A DNA stretch of 64,000 bases from Bradyrhizobium sp. Ai1a-2 (GTDB lineage Bacteria > Pseudomonadota > Alphaproteobacteria > Rhizobiales > Xanthobacteraceae), in assembly GCF_000426245.1 (NCBI RefSeq), contig NZ_AUEZ01000001.1:248001-312000 (forward strand), in the 5' to 3' direction. A program made the position numbers and the translations under genes. Each line of letters begins with the position of its first letter. Within the stretch, counting starts at the first letter, position 1. A model generated the notes under the pieces. That model was not told the origin of the DNA. It worked only from the letters and a program-made list of their open reading frames with translations, and ran no database searches. Shown piece after piece: positions 16,914 through 25,434 of this stretch.

Positions 16914-17709
16914 AGTATCGCTCTGCGACAAACGTCATCCCGCGCAGCCCGGTCTGATCGTTGTAGTGCCCTTTGGTGGATCGTTTTGGCAGCTTGACCT
17001 TGTTCCGGCGAATGCGCTTGTACGGGATCAAGTCCAGGATATGCGAGATGCAGTTCAACCGCGCCCGGCGTTTGTCGTCGGAGCGGATGATGTGCCATGG
17101 CGCATGTTTGGAACTGGTCGCCTTGAGCATCAGGTCGCGTGCCCGCGAATAGTCGTACCAGCGGCGATAGGATTCCGTATCCATCGGGCTCAGCTTCCAT
17201 TGCCGCAGAGGATCGTCGATCCTGGCCCTGAACCGTCGCTCCTGCTCCTCCATCCCGACCTCGAGCCACAGCTTGATCAGGATGATGCCGGTCTCGATGA
17301 TGTGCTGCTCCATGACGGGGCACAGCTCAAGGAAACGCTTGTGCTCCGGGGGGGTGACGAAGCCCATCACATATTCGACCCCGGCCCGATTGTACCAGCT
17401 CCGATCGAAAATCACGATCTCGCCCGCAGCAGGGAAATGCTGCATGTAGCGCTGGATGAACATCTGGGTCTTTTCGCGATCCGAGGGCGCAGGGAGGGCG
17501 ACGACGCGAAACACGCGCGGGCTGACCTTTTCCGTGATCGCCTTGATCGTGCCTCCCTTGCCCGCCGCATCCCTGCCTTCGAACAGGATGATGACCCGAG
17601 CCTGGTTCGCTTTCACCCATTCCTGGAGATGGCATAGCTCGACCTGGAGCTTCTCCAGTTCCTTCTCATAGACCTTTCGCTTCATCCGCGCGCCGGGCTC
17701 GTCTGCCAT
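16912..17709 (-). CDS. ppk2: Polyphosphate kinase 2 (first copy)
   Basis: A 265-residue P-loop kinase that transfers phosphate between polyphosphate and nucleotides. Walker A is G-R-D-A-A-G-K-G-G (45-53) and Walker B begins F-D-R-S-W-Y-N-R (101-108). The lid and C-terminal SPMDTESYRRWYDYSRARDLMLKAT and HIIRSDDKRRARLN segments are those of PPK2. The R-D-A-A-G-K-G-G type is common in the class I group, which favours nucleoside diphosphates, but class is an inference. It follows a protein of unknown function by 44 bp and is probably driven by the FixK box at 18281. A second PPK2 lies at 39497. Confidence 0.93.
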   Translation of the reverse strand: MADEPGARMKRKVYEKELEKLQVELCHLQEWVKANQARVIILFEGRDAAGKGGTIKAITEKVSPRVFRVVALPAPSDREKTQMFIQRYMQHFPAAGEIVIFDRSWYNRAGVEYVMGFVTPPEHKRFLELCPVMEQHIIETGIILIKLWLEVGMEEQERRFRARIDDPLRQWKLSPMDTESYRRWYDYSRARDLMLKATSSKHAPWHIIRSDDKRRARLNCISHILDLIPYKRIRRNKVKLPKRSTKGHYNDQTGLRGMTFVAERY

Positions 17710-17754
17710 GTCCAGGATTCCACTCCTTCAGATTGTCTCGAATTGGCCGGCCGC

Positions 17755-18210
17755 CTAGTCGCCCCAAGCGATGGTGACACCGATGTCGCCGGGCACACCG
17801 CCGGGAAAATCGATGATCTGATAGCGGATGCGGTAGCCGCGCGGTTTCAGATAGTCGGTCCAAAGCTGGTAGATCTCCTTGGGAATCCCGGTCAGCGTGG
17901 CTTCCCAGCCCGCTTCCATCTGGTTGATGGCGCGGCCCTTGTCGGTGGTCAGCGTATTCGGGAAGCGATACACCAGGACTTCGGTCAATCCGTTCCGCAC
18001 GGCGCGCTGGATGACGGTGGATGCCAACTGGATCTTTTCCTCCTCGGATTTGCCGGAGGGCCGGCTGAGCCGCTCGATCAGGGCCTGTTTTTCGGCTTCG
18101 GCGGCGGCCGCGCGGCGGACATACTCGTCCGCCTTTTCCGCCTCGCGGAGGGCAGCCTCCTTCTGGATCTGGTTGGCGCTGGGGATCAGGTCATCAATGT
18201 TCGCGGGCAT
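17755..18210 (-). CDS. Protein of unknown function in the ppk2 operon
   Basis: I do not recognise this 151-residue soluble protein. The first third is a charged, probably coiled-coil helix (QKEAALREAEKADEYVRRAAAAEAEKQALIERL). The rest has a compact alpha/beta look, with ATVIQ-type helix, LVYRFPNTLTTDKGRAINQ, and a C-terminal RYQIIDFPGGVPGDIGVTIAWG. There is no signal peptide or membrane segment. AGGAG is directly before ATG 18219 but nine bases before ATG 18210, so the latter is chosen. It is the first gene of the ppk2 operon, with a FixK box predicting a start point near 18246. Confidence 0.7.
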   Translation of the reverse strand: MPANIDDLIPSANQIQKEAALREAEKADEYVRRAAAAEAEKQALIERLSRPSGKSEEEKIQLASTVIQRAVRNGLTEVLVYRFPNTLTTDKGRAINQMEAGWEATLTGIPKEIYQLWTDYLKPRGYRIRYQIIDFPGGVPGDIGVTIAWGD

Positions 18211-18280
18211 GGCTGACATCTCCTGAGTGGCGTTTCCTCTGGTCCTTCACGAAAGGCTAGGGCCGGGCAGGGGCGCACCT

Positions 18281-18294
18281 TTGATCCAGATCAA
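18281..18294. promoter_or_regulatory. FixK/FNR box TTGATCCAGATCAA in a divergent promoter
   Basis: TTGA-N6-TCAA between the leftward ppk2 operon and the rightward DUF3302-HlyD pair. Centre 18287.5 predicts start points near 18246 and 18329. Both are compatible with the chosen start codons (18210 and 18359). Confidence 0.78.
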
Positions 18295-18358
18295 GCGACC
18301 CCCGGACAGGGTATCCAGACTGAACGTCAAAGGCTTAATTCCTATTCGGGAGAAGCAG

Positions 18359-18820
18359 TTGAGCGACCAACTTCATCCAATGGCACCCCATCATCTGCCT
18401 TTTTTCATCACGCCGCCGAACGAGGTCGACGTGCTGATGGTCGTCATGGGCGTCTTCCTGGTAGCCGCCGTGCTCTGGGTCGGCACGCTCTATTGGCGCC
18501 TGCACAGCCTGCCTGAACGGATGGCGCACAAATCCCAAAAGCTGCAGTTCGAGATCGTCGCGGTTCTCGGCTTGCTGGCGCTTTTCACGCACATCCACCT
18601 GTTCTGGGTCGCGGCGCTGTTGCTTGCCATGATCGATCTTCCCGATTTCAGCACGCCGCTGCGCAGCATTGCCGGCTCGGTTGAGAAGATAGCGAGTGCC
18701 GCGGCGGATGAAGGCGGCGCAGCAAAGTCCGAGACCAAAACGGATCCGGCACTTCCAGCCGGCTCGTCGGAGACGAAAGGCCCGGATGCCACGAAGGCAA
18801 GGGAGCCCAGCAATGCTTGA
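18359..18820 (+). CDS. DUF3302-like two-helix inner membrane protein
   Basis: A 153-residue protein with two membrane helices (VDVLMVVMGVFLVAAVLWVGTLYW and KLQFEIVAVLGLLALFTHIHLFWVAALLLAM) joined by a short LPERMAHKSQ loop. A polar Ala/Pro/Lys-rich tail follows. It resembles the DUF3302/YibI family, which is paired with a HlyD-type protein (YibH) in E. coli; the same pairing occurs here, with an 8-bp overlap. The TTG at 18359 has GGGAG six bases away; ATG 18380 is the alternative. Starts further upstream precede the predicted FixK-dependent start point. Confidence 0.72.
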   Translation: MSDQLHPMAPHHLPFFITPPNEVDVLMVVMGVFLVAAVLWVGTLYWRLHSLPERMAHKSQKLQFEIVAVLGLLALFTHIHLFWVAALLLAMIDLPDFSTPLRSIAGSVEKIASAAADEGGAAKSETKTDPALPAGSSETKGPDATKAREPSNA

Positions 18821-20045
18821 GCTCTTGATCTGCTCACTTGTGACGATCCTTCCAGACTATCTCTACCGGCGCTACGTCCAAGGCAAGCGCTTCGGCAAGG
18901 AGATCACGTTCTTCTCGGTCTGGTTCGAGCTGAGGTGGGGCATCACCAGCTGTCTGATGCTCACGGTAGCCCTGATCACCATGATCTTCTATTTCCATCC
19001 TGCTACCGACACCGCCACGCTCTTCTTCCGGACGATCCCGATCCTTCCGGAAACTTCCGGACGCGTCGCGGAGGTCAATTTTGGCTTCAGTGCTCCGGTG
19101 AAGAAAGGCGACGTGATCTTCAGGCTGGACAATTCGAAGCAGGAAGCGGCCCTTGAGACGGCCAAGCGCAAGGTCGCCGAGGTCGATGCGGCGCTGGTGG
19201 CGGCGGAGGCCGACATCGTCAAGGCCGAGGCGCAGATTCAGGAAGCCAAAAGCGCGCATCAGCAGGCCAAGGACGAATTGGATGTGAAGAGCGAGCTGCA
19301 GCGCCGCAACCCCGGCATCGTGCCACAACGCGACATTGAGAAACTCCAAGTCATGGTCGATCAGCGGCAAGCCGGGATTGATGCCGCGATGGCTGTCAAG
19401 CAGTCTGCGGCCCTTCGGGTCTCAACGCTCTTGCCGGCGGAGAAGGCAAGCGCCGAAGCCAGCCTGGCGCAGGCCCAGGTGGATCTGGACAAGACTTTCG
19501 TTCGCGCCGGCGTCGACGGCCGGGTGGAGCAGTTCCTGCTTCGGGTCGGCGACGTCGTCAACCCGCTGATGCGGCCGGCCGGCATCCTTATCCCGGAGGG
19601 GGCAGGCCGCCGGGTCCTGCAGGCCGGCTTTGGTCAGATCGAGGCCCAGGTGATGAGAGAGGGAATGGTGGCGGAGGCGACCTGCATCTCAAAACCCTGG
19701 GTCATCATTCCGATGGTCATCACCACGGTTCAGGACTACATCGCCGCCGGTCAGTTCCGGGGTGGAGAGCAACTGCTCGAGGCGCAAAACGTACTGCGGC
19801 CAGGTACCGTTTTGGTGTTCATGGAGCCGCTCTTCAAGGGCGGCCTCGAAGGCGTCACGCCGGGCAGCAGCTGCATCGTCAACGCCTACACCAGCAATCA
19901 TGACGAAATCTCCAACAAGGAAACCAGCACGGGCCGGCGCATCGCGCTGCACGTGGTCGACGGCGTAGGACTGGTGCACGCATTGTTGCTGCGGATCCAG
20001 GCGCTGCTGTTGCCGATCAAGACCCTGGTACTAAGCGGTCACTGA
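18813..20045 (+). CDS. HlyD-family membrane fusion protein (YibH-like)
   Basis: A 410-residue periplasmic adaptor anchored by an N-terminal helix (RWGITSCLMLTVALITMIFYF). A split biotinyl-lipoyl domain follows (SGRVAEVNFGFSAPVKKGDVIFRLDNS ... FVRAGVDGRVEQFLLRVGDVVN), interrupted by a long Ala/Glu/Gln-rich coiled-coil hairpin (about residues 120-230). A beta-barrel region ends it. The first gene of the pair encodes a DUF3302-like partner. No ABC or MFS pump or outer-membrane channel is adjacent, so the transport partner is unknown. Confidence 0.88.
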   Translation: MLELLICSLVTILPDYLYRRYVQGKRFGKEITFFSVWFELRWGITSCLMLTVALITMIFYFHPATDTATLFFRTIPILPETSGRVAEVNFGFSAPVKKGDVIFRLDNSKQEAALETAKRKVAEVDAALVAAEADIVKAEAQIQEAKSAHQQAKDELDVKSELQRRNPGIVPQRDIEKLQVMVDQRQAGIDAAMAVKQSAALRVSTLLPAEKASAEASLAQAQVDLDKTFVRAGVDGRVEQFLLRVGDVVNPLMRPAGILIPEGAGRRVLQAGFGQIEAQVMREGMVAEATCISKPWVIIPMVITTVQDYIAAGQFRGGEQLLEAQNVLRPGTVLVFMEPLFKGGLEGVTPGSSCIVNAYTSNHDEISNKETSTGRRIALHVVDGVGLVHALLLRIQALLLPIKTLVLSGH

Positions 20046-20082
20046 CACTTGCCAATCAACGGGTTTCAAAAAGGGTAATGAA

Positions 20083-20499
20083 ATGAGGGAATTTCGTCGC
20101 TTGTCCGTGCTCGTGTCGACGCTGATCGTCTTCACCCTGCCGCTGGCTGCAAATGCGGGCGCGTTCGATCTGACCGGCGCGTGGGCCGGTGATGCCGACA
20201 ATTGCGCCAAGGTGTTCGCCCGCAAGGGCGGGCAGATCACTTTTGCGGACAATTCCGACGTGTACGGCAGCGGCTTCATCGTCGACGGCGATCAGATCAT
20301 CGGTAAGTTCGTGCGATGCAGGATCAAGGCCACGAAGGTCGATGGGCCGAACATCAACCTGATTGCGGCCTGCGCGAGCGACATCATGCTGTCGAGCGTT
20401 CAGCTCAGCGCCAAGGAAGTGGACGCCGACACGCTCTTGCGTCTGTTTCCGGGCATGGAAGGAATGGAGATCAGGTACTATCGCTGCCGGTCCCAATAG
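20083..20499 (+). CDS. Small exported protein of unknown function
   Basis: A 138-residue protein with a strong signal peptide (RRLSVLVSTLIVFTLPLAANAGA). The mature part starts FDLTGAWAGDADNCAKVFARKGG, a lipocalin-like or copper-resistance-like WxG opening, and has four cysteines (in DNCAKV, VRCRI, AACAS and YYRCR) that could pair. Strands predominate (QITFADNSDVYGSGFIVDGDQIIGKFVRC). I assign no function. It follows the HlyD-type gene by 37 bp and may share its transcript. Confidence 0.72.
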   Translation: MREFRRLSVLVSTLIVFTLPLAANAGAFDLTGAWAGDADNCAKVFARKGGQITFADNSDVYGSGFIVDGDQIIGKFVRCRIKATKVDGPNINLIAACASDIMLSSVQLSAKEVDADTLLRLFPGMEGMEIRYYRCRSQ

Positions 20500-20763
20500 C
20501 GGGACGCCCCAGCGAGACGCCGCTTGATTCAAGGCACCATGTCGTATTGCGCGGGCATCGCATGACAAGACCTGACAGGTTGGAGCCGTGCGCCGGGTGG
20601 TTGCCGTGGGTGCGGGGGTGGGCGCCGCAGGCGCTTATCTGGTCACAACGCGTTGCTGACCTCGTCGCCCGGCAGAGTAATCCGTTGGCTGCAGTATAAT
20701 TCGCGCTAGAATTGCCCGACTCGAGATGCAGCGTTCGGACGTTTGAGACTGCCGGGGAGAAGG
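20500..20763. other. 264-bp non-coding gap before the orphan histidine kinase
   Basis: No plausible gene. A TATAAT at 20695-20700 could be a -10 element, but no convincing -35 hexamer lies 16-18 bp upstream. A GGGGAGAAGG just before 20764 is the ribosome site of the kinase gene. Confidence 0.4.
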
Positions 20764-22656
20764 ATGGGCGAACGTGCCCCCATTGTTGCGCCCAACATGC
20801 GCAGGCTGGTCCTTGCCGTGTGGCTGCTCTGTGCCAGTTTGCTGGTCTGGGTCATCATCCTGCCCGGGCCAGCAAGCGCTGCCCCACGTGGCGAACCCAA
20901 GCGCGTGCTGCTGCTGCATTCCTTCGGGCGCGACTTCCGACCATGGAGCGAATATGCCCGGACCATCCGGGCGGAGCTCGAGCGCCAATCGCCGTGGCCG
21001 CTGGACCTTCAGGAACAGACGCTATTGGCGGCGCGGTTCGACAATCCGGTCCCGGAAGCGCCGTTCGTCGACTATCTGCGCTCGCTCTACCAGGGCGCAG
21101 CGCCCGACATAGTGATCAGCATCGGCGGGCCTGCGGCCAGATTCGTCCAGAGATTTCGCGCGAAGCTCTTCCCTGAGACACCCATGGTGCTGACCGCTGT
21201 CGAACAGCGGCTCGTGAACGGCGCCGAGCTCACGGATAAGGACACCGTCATCTCAGTCTACAACGATTTCTCAGCCTTTTTCGGCAGCATTCTTCATGTC
21301 CTGCCGGATACGCAAACGATCGCCGTCGTGATTGGCGCCTCGCCGCTTGAGAAGTTCTGGCTCGAGGAAGCAAAGAGGGAAGCGAAGCCCTTCGAAGACC
21401 GGGTGGCATTCGTCTGGTACGCGGACCTGCCATTTCACGAAATCCTGCAGCGGGCGGCGACCCTTCGGCCGCACACCGTCCTGTTTTGGGGTTTGATGTC
21501 TGTCGACGCGGCAGGTATCGCTCATGAAAGTGATCTCGCGTTGCGCAGTCTTCATGAGGTCGCGAACGCCCCGATCTTTTCCTTCCAGGAAGCTTTCTTC
21601 GGCCAATACACCGTCGGCGGCCCGATGCATTCGATCGGCGCGTCGAGCGCGAAAACCGTCAATGCCGTGATCCGCATCCTTGGTGGCGAGAAGCCTGCCG
21701 ACATCAAGATCGAGCCGATCGGATTTGCATCTCCGAGATACGACTGGCGCGAACTGCAGCGCTGGGGCATCAGCGAGAGGAGCCTGCCCGCGGGAAGCGA
21801 AATTCTGTTTCGCGAGCCGACGTTTTGGCAAAGATATCAGTGGCAGGTCGCGCTGATCGCGAGCGTGATTCTCGTGCAGGCTGCCTTGATCAGTGGTTTG
21901 CTCCATGAACGTCATCGCCGCCGTCTCGCCGAGGTCGAAGCGCGGCAGCGCTTGGCGGAGCTGGCACGCGTCAACCGTTACTCGGCTGCCGGAGAACTGG
22001 CGACCTCGCTGGCGCATGAGCTGAACCAACCGCTCGGCTCCATTCTCACCAATACCGAAACGGCGGAGCTGATGCTGAAATCGTCGTCGCCCGATCTCGG
22101 TGAAATACAGGAAATCCTGGCTGATATCAGGCGCGATGACCAGCGGGCGAGCGAAGTGATACGCCGCCTTCGCAGCATGCTGAAAAGAGTGCCAATTGAG
22201 GTTAGCCAGATCAACCTCAACGAGACCGTTGGGGAGGCCGTTGGCATAGTGTCAGCCTTGGCCGAAGGCCGTGCCGTGACGTTGAAATATGTACCGGCTT
22301 CGATGCCGTTGCGCGTCAAGGGCGATACCGTTCAGCTTCAGCAGGTTGTCCTCAATCTGGTCATGAACGCGATCGATGCCGTATCCGAGGTGCAAACCGA
22401 GAAACGGGAGGTGATCGTCGCGACGGGCATATCTGATGAACAGGCCGAAATCCTGGTCAGCGATTCAGGTCCAGGCATCGCCAACGATCATCTGAAGGAT
22501 GTCTTCGAGCCATTCTTCACGACCAAGGCGCAAGGCATGGGCATGGGCCTTGCGATCGCCCGCACGATCGTGGAAGCGCATCATGGCCAGATCACCGTGG
22601 AGAACCGGAGCTCGGGTGGGGCGCTGTTCCGGATCAAATTGCCACTTGTTGGCTAA
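20764..22656 (+). CDS. Sensor histidine kinase with periplasmic ABC-substrate-binding-like domain
   Basis: A 630-residue membrane kinase. A signal anchor (MRRLVLAVWLLCASLLVWVIILP) is followed by a periplasmic domain of about 330 residues. This resembles the ABC-type substrate-binding fold (KRVLLLHSFGRDFRPWSEY ... DIVISIGGPAARFVQRF). One membrane helix (VALIASVILVQAALISGLL) leads to a helix and the kinase core. The phospho-acceptor box is SLAHELNQPLGSILTN. N-box LNLVMNAIDAV, G1 SDSGPGI, F-box FEPFFTTK and G2 GMGMGLAIARTI are intact. No response regulator is adjacent; the nearest on this strand are 8 kb away. SD GGGGAGAAGG supports ATG 20764. Confidence 0.9.
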   Translation: MGERAPIVAPNMRRLVLAVWLLCASLLVWVIILPGPASAAPRGEPKRVLLLHSFGRDFRPWSEYARTIRAELERQSPWPLDLQEQTLLAARFDNPVPEAPFVDYLRSLYQGAAPDIVISIGGPAARFVQRFRAKLFPETPMVLTAVEQRLVNGAELTDKDTVISVYNDFSAFFGSILHVLPDTQTIAVVIGASPLEKFWLEEAKREAKPFEDRVAFVWYADLPFHEILQRAATLRPHTVLFWGLMSVDAAGIAHESDLALRSLHEVANAPIFSFQEAFFGQYTVGGPMHSIGASSAKTVNAVIRILGGEKPADIKIEPIGFASPRYDWRELQRWGISERSLPAGSEILFREPTFWQRYQWQVALIASVILVQAALISGLLHERHRRRLAEVEARQRLAELARVNRYSAAGELATSLAHELNQPLGSILTNTETAELMLKSSSPDLGEIQEILADIRRDDQRASEVIRRLRSMLKRVPIEVSQINLNETVGEAVGIVSALAEGRAVTLKYVPASMPLRVKGDTVQLQQVVLNLVMNAIDAVSEVQTEKREVIVATGISDEQAEILVSDSGPGIANDHLKDVFEPFFTTKAQGMGMGLAIARTIVEAHHGQITVENRSSGGALFRIKLPLVG

Positions 22657-22767
22657 GGTCCGGCGCGAACCAGCAACGGCGCGAGTTTGTGTTGATCCTG
22701 GTATCCACGCGTGAGCATGTCGCGTCGCAGCAATGTCGCTTTTCCAGGTGAGCTGCGTCGAGTTTCT

Positions 22768-22781
22768 TTGATCTTGATCAA
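22768..22781 (+). promoter_or_regulatory. FixK/FNR box TTGATCTTGATCAA
   Basis: TTGA-N6-TCAA centred at 22774.5. It predicts transcription start near 22816, which is downstream of a possible start at 22808 and so supports ATG 22838 for the DUF3300 gene. Confidence 0.8.
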
Positions 22782-22837
22782 GAGGCGCGCATGCACTGAA
22801 CTGATGCTTGCAGCATGTGAGGCTCATGGAGGTTGTG

Positions 22838-24484
22838 ATGTCTCGTTGCGGCAGGATTTTGCTCGCGCTCGCGCTGTTTCTGATGGCTCCCGTCTCCGCC
22901 TTTGCGCAGGCGACCAACCCTCCGCCTGTCCAGGGCGGTCAGCCGCAGGGGACGCCACCACAACCTGCGCCGAGCGAGCAGCTGTTGAAGCCTGAACAGC
23001 TCGAGGCCTTGGTCGCACCGATTGCCCTGTATCCTGACGACCTGCTGGCGAACGTGCTCGCGGCGTCGACCTATCCGCTGGAGATCGTGCAGGCCGATCG
23101 CTGGGTGGCCTCACACAAAGACCTGAAGGGCGATGCACTGAAGAACGCGGTCGACAAGCAGTCCTGGGACGACAGCGTGAAGGCGCTGGTCAGCACGACG
23201 GCGGTGCTCTCGATGATGAGCGACAAGATCGACTGGACCAAGGATCTCGGCGATGCCGTGCTCGCACAGCAGCCCGACGTGATGGACGCGATCCAGCGAT
23301 TGCGTGCCAAGGCCCAGGCGAACAACAAGCTGGTGACGACGAAGCAGCAGAAGGTCAGCGTGCAGACGCAGGACAACAAGCAGGTGATCGTCATCGAGCC
23401 GACCGATCCGAATACGGTTTACGTTCCCTACTACGATCCGGCCACGGTCTACGGAACCTGGCCGTATGCGGCCTATCCGCCCTATTACTTCGGCTATCCA
23501 TCTTATATCGGCGCCGGTGTGGTCGCAGCGGGCCTCGCCTTCGGGACCGCCTGGGCGATCGGCCGGTGGGGCAACTATTGGGGCGGCGGATTCAACTGGG
23601 GTAACCGCAACCTCTACGTCAACAACTACAACAGGGTCACTAACGTCGGAAACAATTGGCAGCATAACGCGGCGCATCGGCAAGGCGTGCGATACAACAA
23701 CGCCAATGTTCAGCAGCGCTTCGGCAACAACAATCTGAAGGCGGGAAGTGCCAACCGGATGGATTTCCGTGGCCGCGGCGGCGAGCAGGTGCTGCGCCCG
23801 GGACAGGATCGCCCGGGCGGTGGTGATCGGGTTGGAGATCGTGCTGGTGACCGCGGTCGCGACGGCGCCGCCTCTCGTGACCGGCCTGGCGGTGATCGGG
23901 CCAATCGCCCGGCGGCGGCCGATCGCGCCAAAGGGGGCGGTGATCGCGCAAAGGCAGGTGACCGTGGTCGCGATGCGGCGCGCGGTGGTGGCGGCGGAGG
24001 TCGCGACACCGCTTTCAGGAACGTGTCGTCCGGCAAGGCAGCCAATCTGCAGGCCGCTCGCGGCCGGGCAAGCGCTGCTGGACGGGCCGGAGGCGCAGTC
24101 GCCATGGCCGGCCGCGGCGGCGGTGGTTTCCAAGGCGCCGCGTTTCGCGGAGGCGGTGGTGGAGGTTTCCGTGGCGGAGGCGGCGGGGGCTTCCGCGGTG
24201 GTGGCGGACGGCGCTCCGATATCGCGTTGAAGCACGACATCGTGTTGCTCGGCCATCTCGCCAACGGTCTCGGCTATTACCGCTTCAGCTATCTCGGCAG
24301 CAGCAGGTCCTATGTCGGCGTGATGGCGCAGGAAGTGCAGGGCATCATGCCGGAAGCTGTCACGCGCGGCAGCGACGGCTACCTCAGGGTCTACTACGAC
24401 AAGCTCGGATTGAAGTTCCGGACCTACAGCGACTGGCTTGCCGCCGGCGCAAGGATTCCCGCAGCATCGGAGCCATCACCATGA
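22838..24484 (+). CDS. DUF3300 protein with Gly/Arg/Asp-rich linker and S74-like C-terminal segment
   Basis: A 548-residue exported protein. A signal peptide (RILLALALFLMAPVSAFAQ) precedes a Pro/Gln linker and the DUF3300 domain (about 45-240). That domain has LVAPIALYPDDLLANVLAASTYPLEIVQADRW and YVPYYDPATVYGTW. The middle (about 260-450) is low-complexity, rich in RGGG, GDR and RPGG. The last 85 residues return to order: SDIALKHDIVLLG, YYRFSYLGSS, YVGVMAQEVQGIMPEAV, which resembles the intramolecular chaperone (peptidase S74-like) end of phage tail-spike proteins. GGAGG is five bases before ATG 22838. Its stop overlaps the DUF2950 start (ATGA), the usual partner of DUF3300. Confidence 0.85.
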   Translation: MSRCGRILLALALFLMAPVSAFAQATNPPPVQGGQPQGTPPQPAPSEQLLKPEQLEALVAPIALYPDDLLANVLAASTYPLEIVQADRWVASHKDLKGDALKNAVDKQSWDDSVKALVSTTAVLSMMSDKIDWTKDLGDAVLAQQPDVMDAIQRLRAKAQANNKLVTTKQQKVSVQTQDNKQVIVIEPTDPNTVYVPYYDPATVYGTWPYAAYPPYYFGYPSYIGAGVVAAGLAFGTAWAIGRWGNYWGGGFNWGNRNLYVNNYNRVTNVGNNWQHNAAHRQGVRYNNANVQQRFGNNNLKAGSANRMDFRGRGGEQVLRPGQDRPGGGDRVGDRAGDRGRDGAASRDRPGGDRANRPAAADRAKGGGDRAKAGDRGRDAARGGGGGGRDTAFRNVSSGKAANLQAARGRASAAGRAGGAVAMAGRGGGGFQGAAFRGGGGGGFRGGGGGGFRGGGGRRSDIALKHDIVLLGHLANGLGYYRFSYLGSSRSYVGVMAQEVQGIMPEAVTRGSDGYLRVYYDKLGLKFRTYSDWLAAGARIPAASEPSP

Positions 24485-25416
24485 TCGTTGTTCAGTTGCT
24501 CCGGTTGGTTCGCTCCGCTGCCGCTGTCGCCGCCCTCATCGTGCTGGCGCTCCCGATCACATCGGCTCATGCGCAACAGGCCTATCCTTCGCCGGAGGAC
24601 GCTGCGGCCGCGCTGGCTGCCGCGGTCAAGAGCGGCGAGAAGAAAGCCATGCTGAAGATCCTGGGCAAGGACGCCGAGGACATCATCGCGTCAGGCGATG
24701 ATGTCGCCGATGCCGAGACGCGCGAGCGTTTCCTGACCGCGTACGAAGCCAAGCATTCGATCAAGGCGGAAGGAAACAAGAAGGCGACGCTCATCCTGGG
24801 CGCGGATGACTTCCCTTTCCCGATCCCTCTGGTCAACAACAGGGACGGCTGGGAGTTTGACTCCGCCGCGGGTCGCCTCGAGATCCTGTATCGCCGCATC
24901 GGGCGCAACGAGCTCGATGCCATTCAAACCTCTCTCGCCTTCGTCGACGCCGAGAACGAATATGCGGACAAGGATAGGACTGGCGAAGGCGCCGGGACCT
25001 ATGCGCAACGGATCGTCAGCACGCCAGGCAAGAAAGATGGCCTGTTCTGGCGCGACGATCGCGACCAGAGTCCCCTCGGCGAGCTCGCGGCGCAAGCGGC
25101 AGCGGAAGGCTATAAGGCCGGTGCGGAGGGCGGTGCGCCCTACCACGGCTACTACTTTCGAATCCTGAAAGGACAAGGGCCGAACGCGCCCGGCGGTGCC
25201 ATGAACTACGTCGTCAAGGGCAAGATGATCGGGGGCTTCGGGCTGATCGCCTATCCCGCAGAGTATGGTAATTCGGGTGTCATGACCTTCATGGTCAACC
25301 ACGCGGGCACGGTCTATCAGAAGGATCTCGGTGAACGCACGGCGGTCATCGCCAAGCGCACTTATCTCTTCGATCCGGACCAGACGTGGAAGAAGGTGGA
25401 CGCGACGAATCCCTGA
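24481..25416 (+). CDS. DUF2950 family exported protein
   Basis: A 311-residue protein with a signal peptide (SAAAVAALIVLALPITSAHA). The mature part has the DUF2950 pattern: YPSPEDAAAALAAAVKSGEKKAMLKILG, GWEFDSAAGRLEILYRRIGRNELDAI, EYADKDR, TPGKKDGLFW, PYHGYYFRILKGQGPNAPGGA and the C-terminal YQKDLGERT. The function of the family is unknown; it recurrently sits next to DUF3300, as here with a 4-bp overlap. The pair is probably periplasmic and induced from the FixK box at 22768. It is followed by the glycine-rich paralogue at 25435. Confidence 0.88.
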   Translation: MIVVQLLRLVRSAAAVAALIVLALPITSAHAQQAYPSPEDAAAALAAAVKSGEKKAMLKILGKDAEDIIASGDDVADAETRERFLTAYEAKHSIKAEGNKKATLILGADDFPFPIPLVNNRDGWEFDSAAGRLEILYRRIGRNELDAIQTSLAFVDAENEYADKDRTGEGAGTYAQRIVSTPGKKDGLFWRDDRDQSPLGELAAQAAAEGYKAGAEGGAPYHGYYFRILKGQGPNAPGGAMNYVVKGKMIGGFGLIAYPAEYGNSGVMTFMVNHAGTVYQKDLGERTAVIAKRTYLFDPDQTWKKVDATNP

Positions 25417-25434
25417 AAACGCGGAAGCCTTGCA

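Noticed and set aside
23760..24215. Gly/Arg-rich short repeats as a CRISPR-like or DNA repeat array
   Set aside because: They are irregular codon repeats inside the DUF3300 linker with no fixed unit or spacers.
23111..24256. Long minus-strand frame opposite the DUF3300 gene
   Set aside because: Ala/Thr/Pro repeats mirror the RGGG/GDR linker codons of the real gene.
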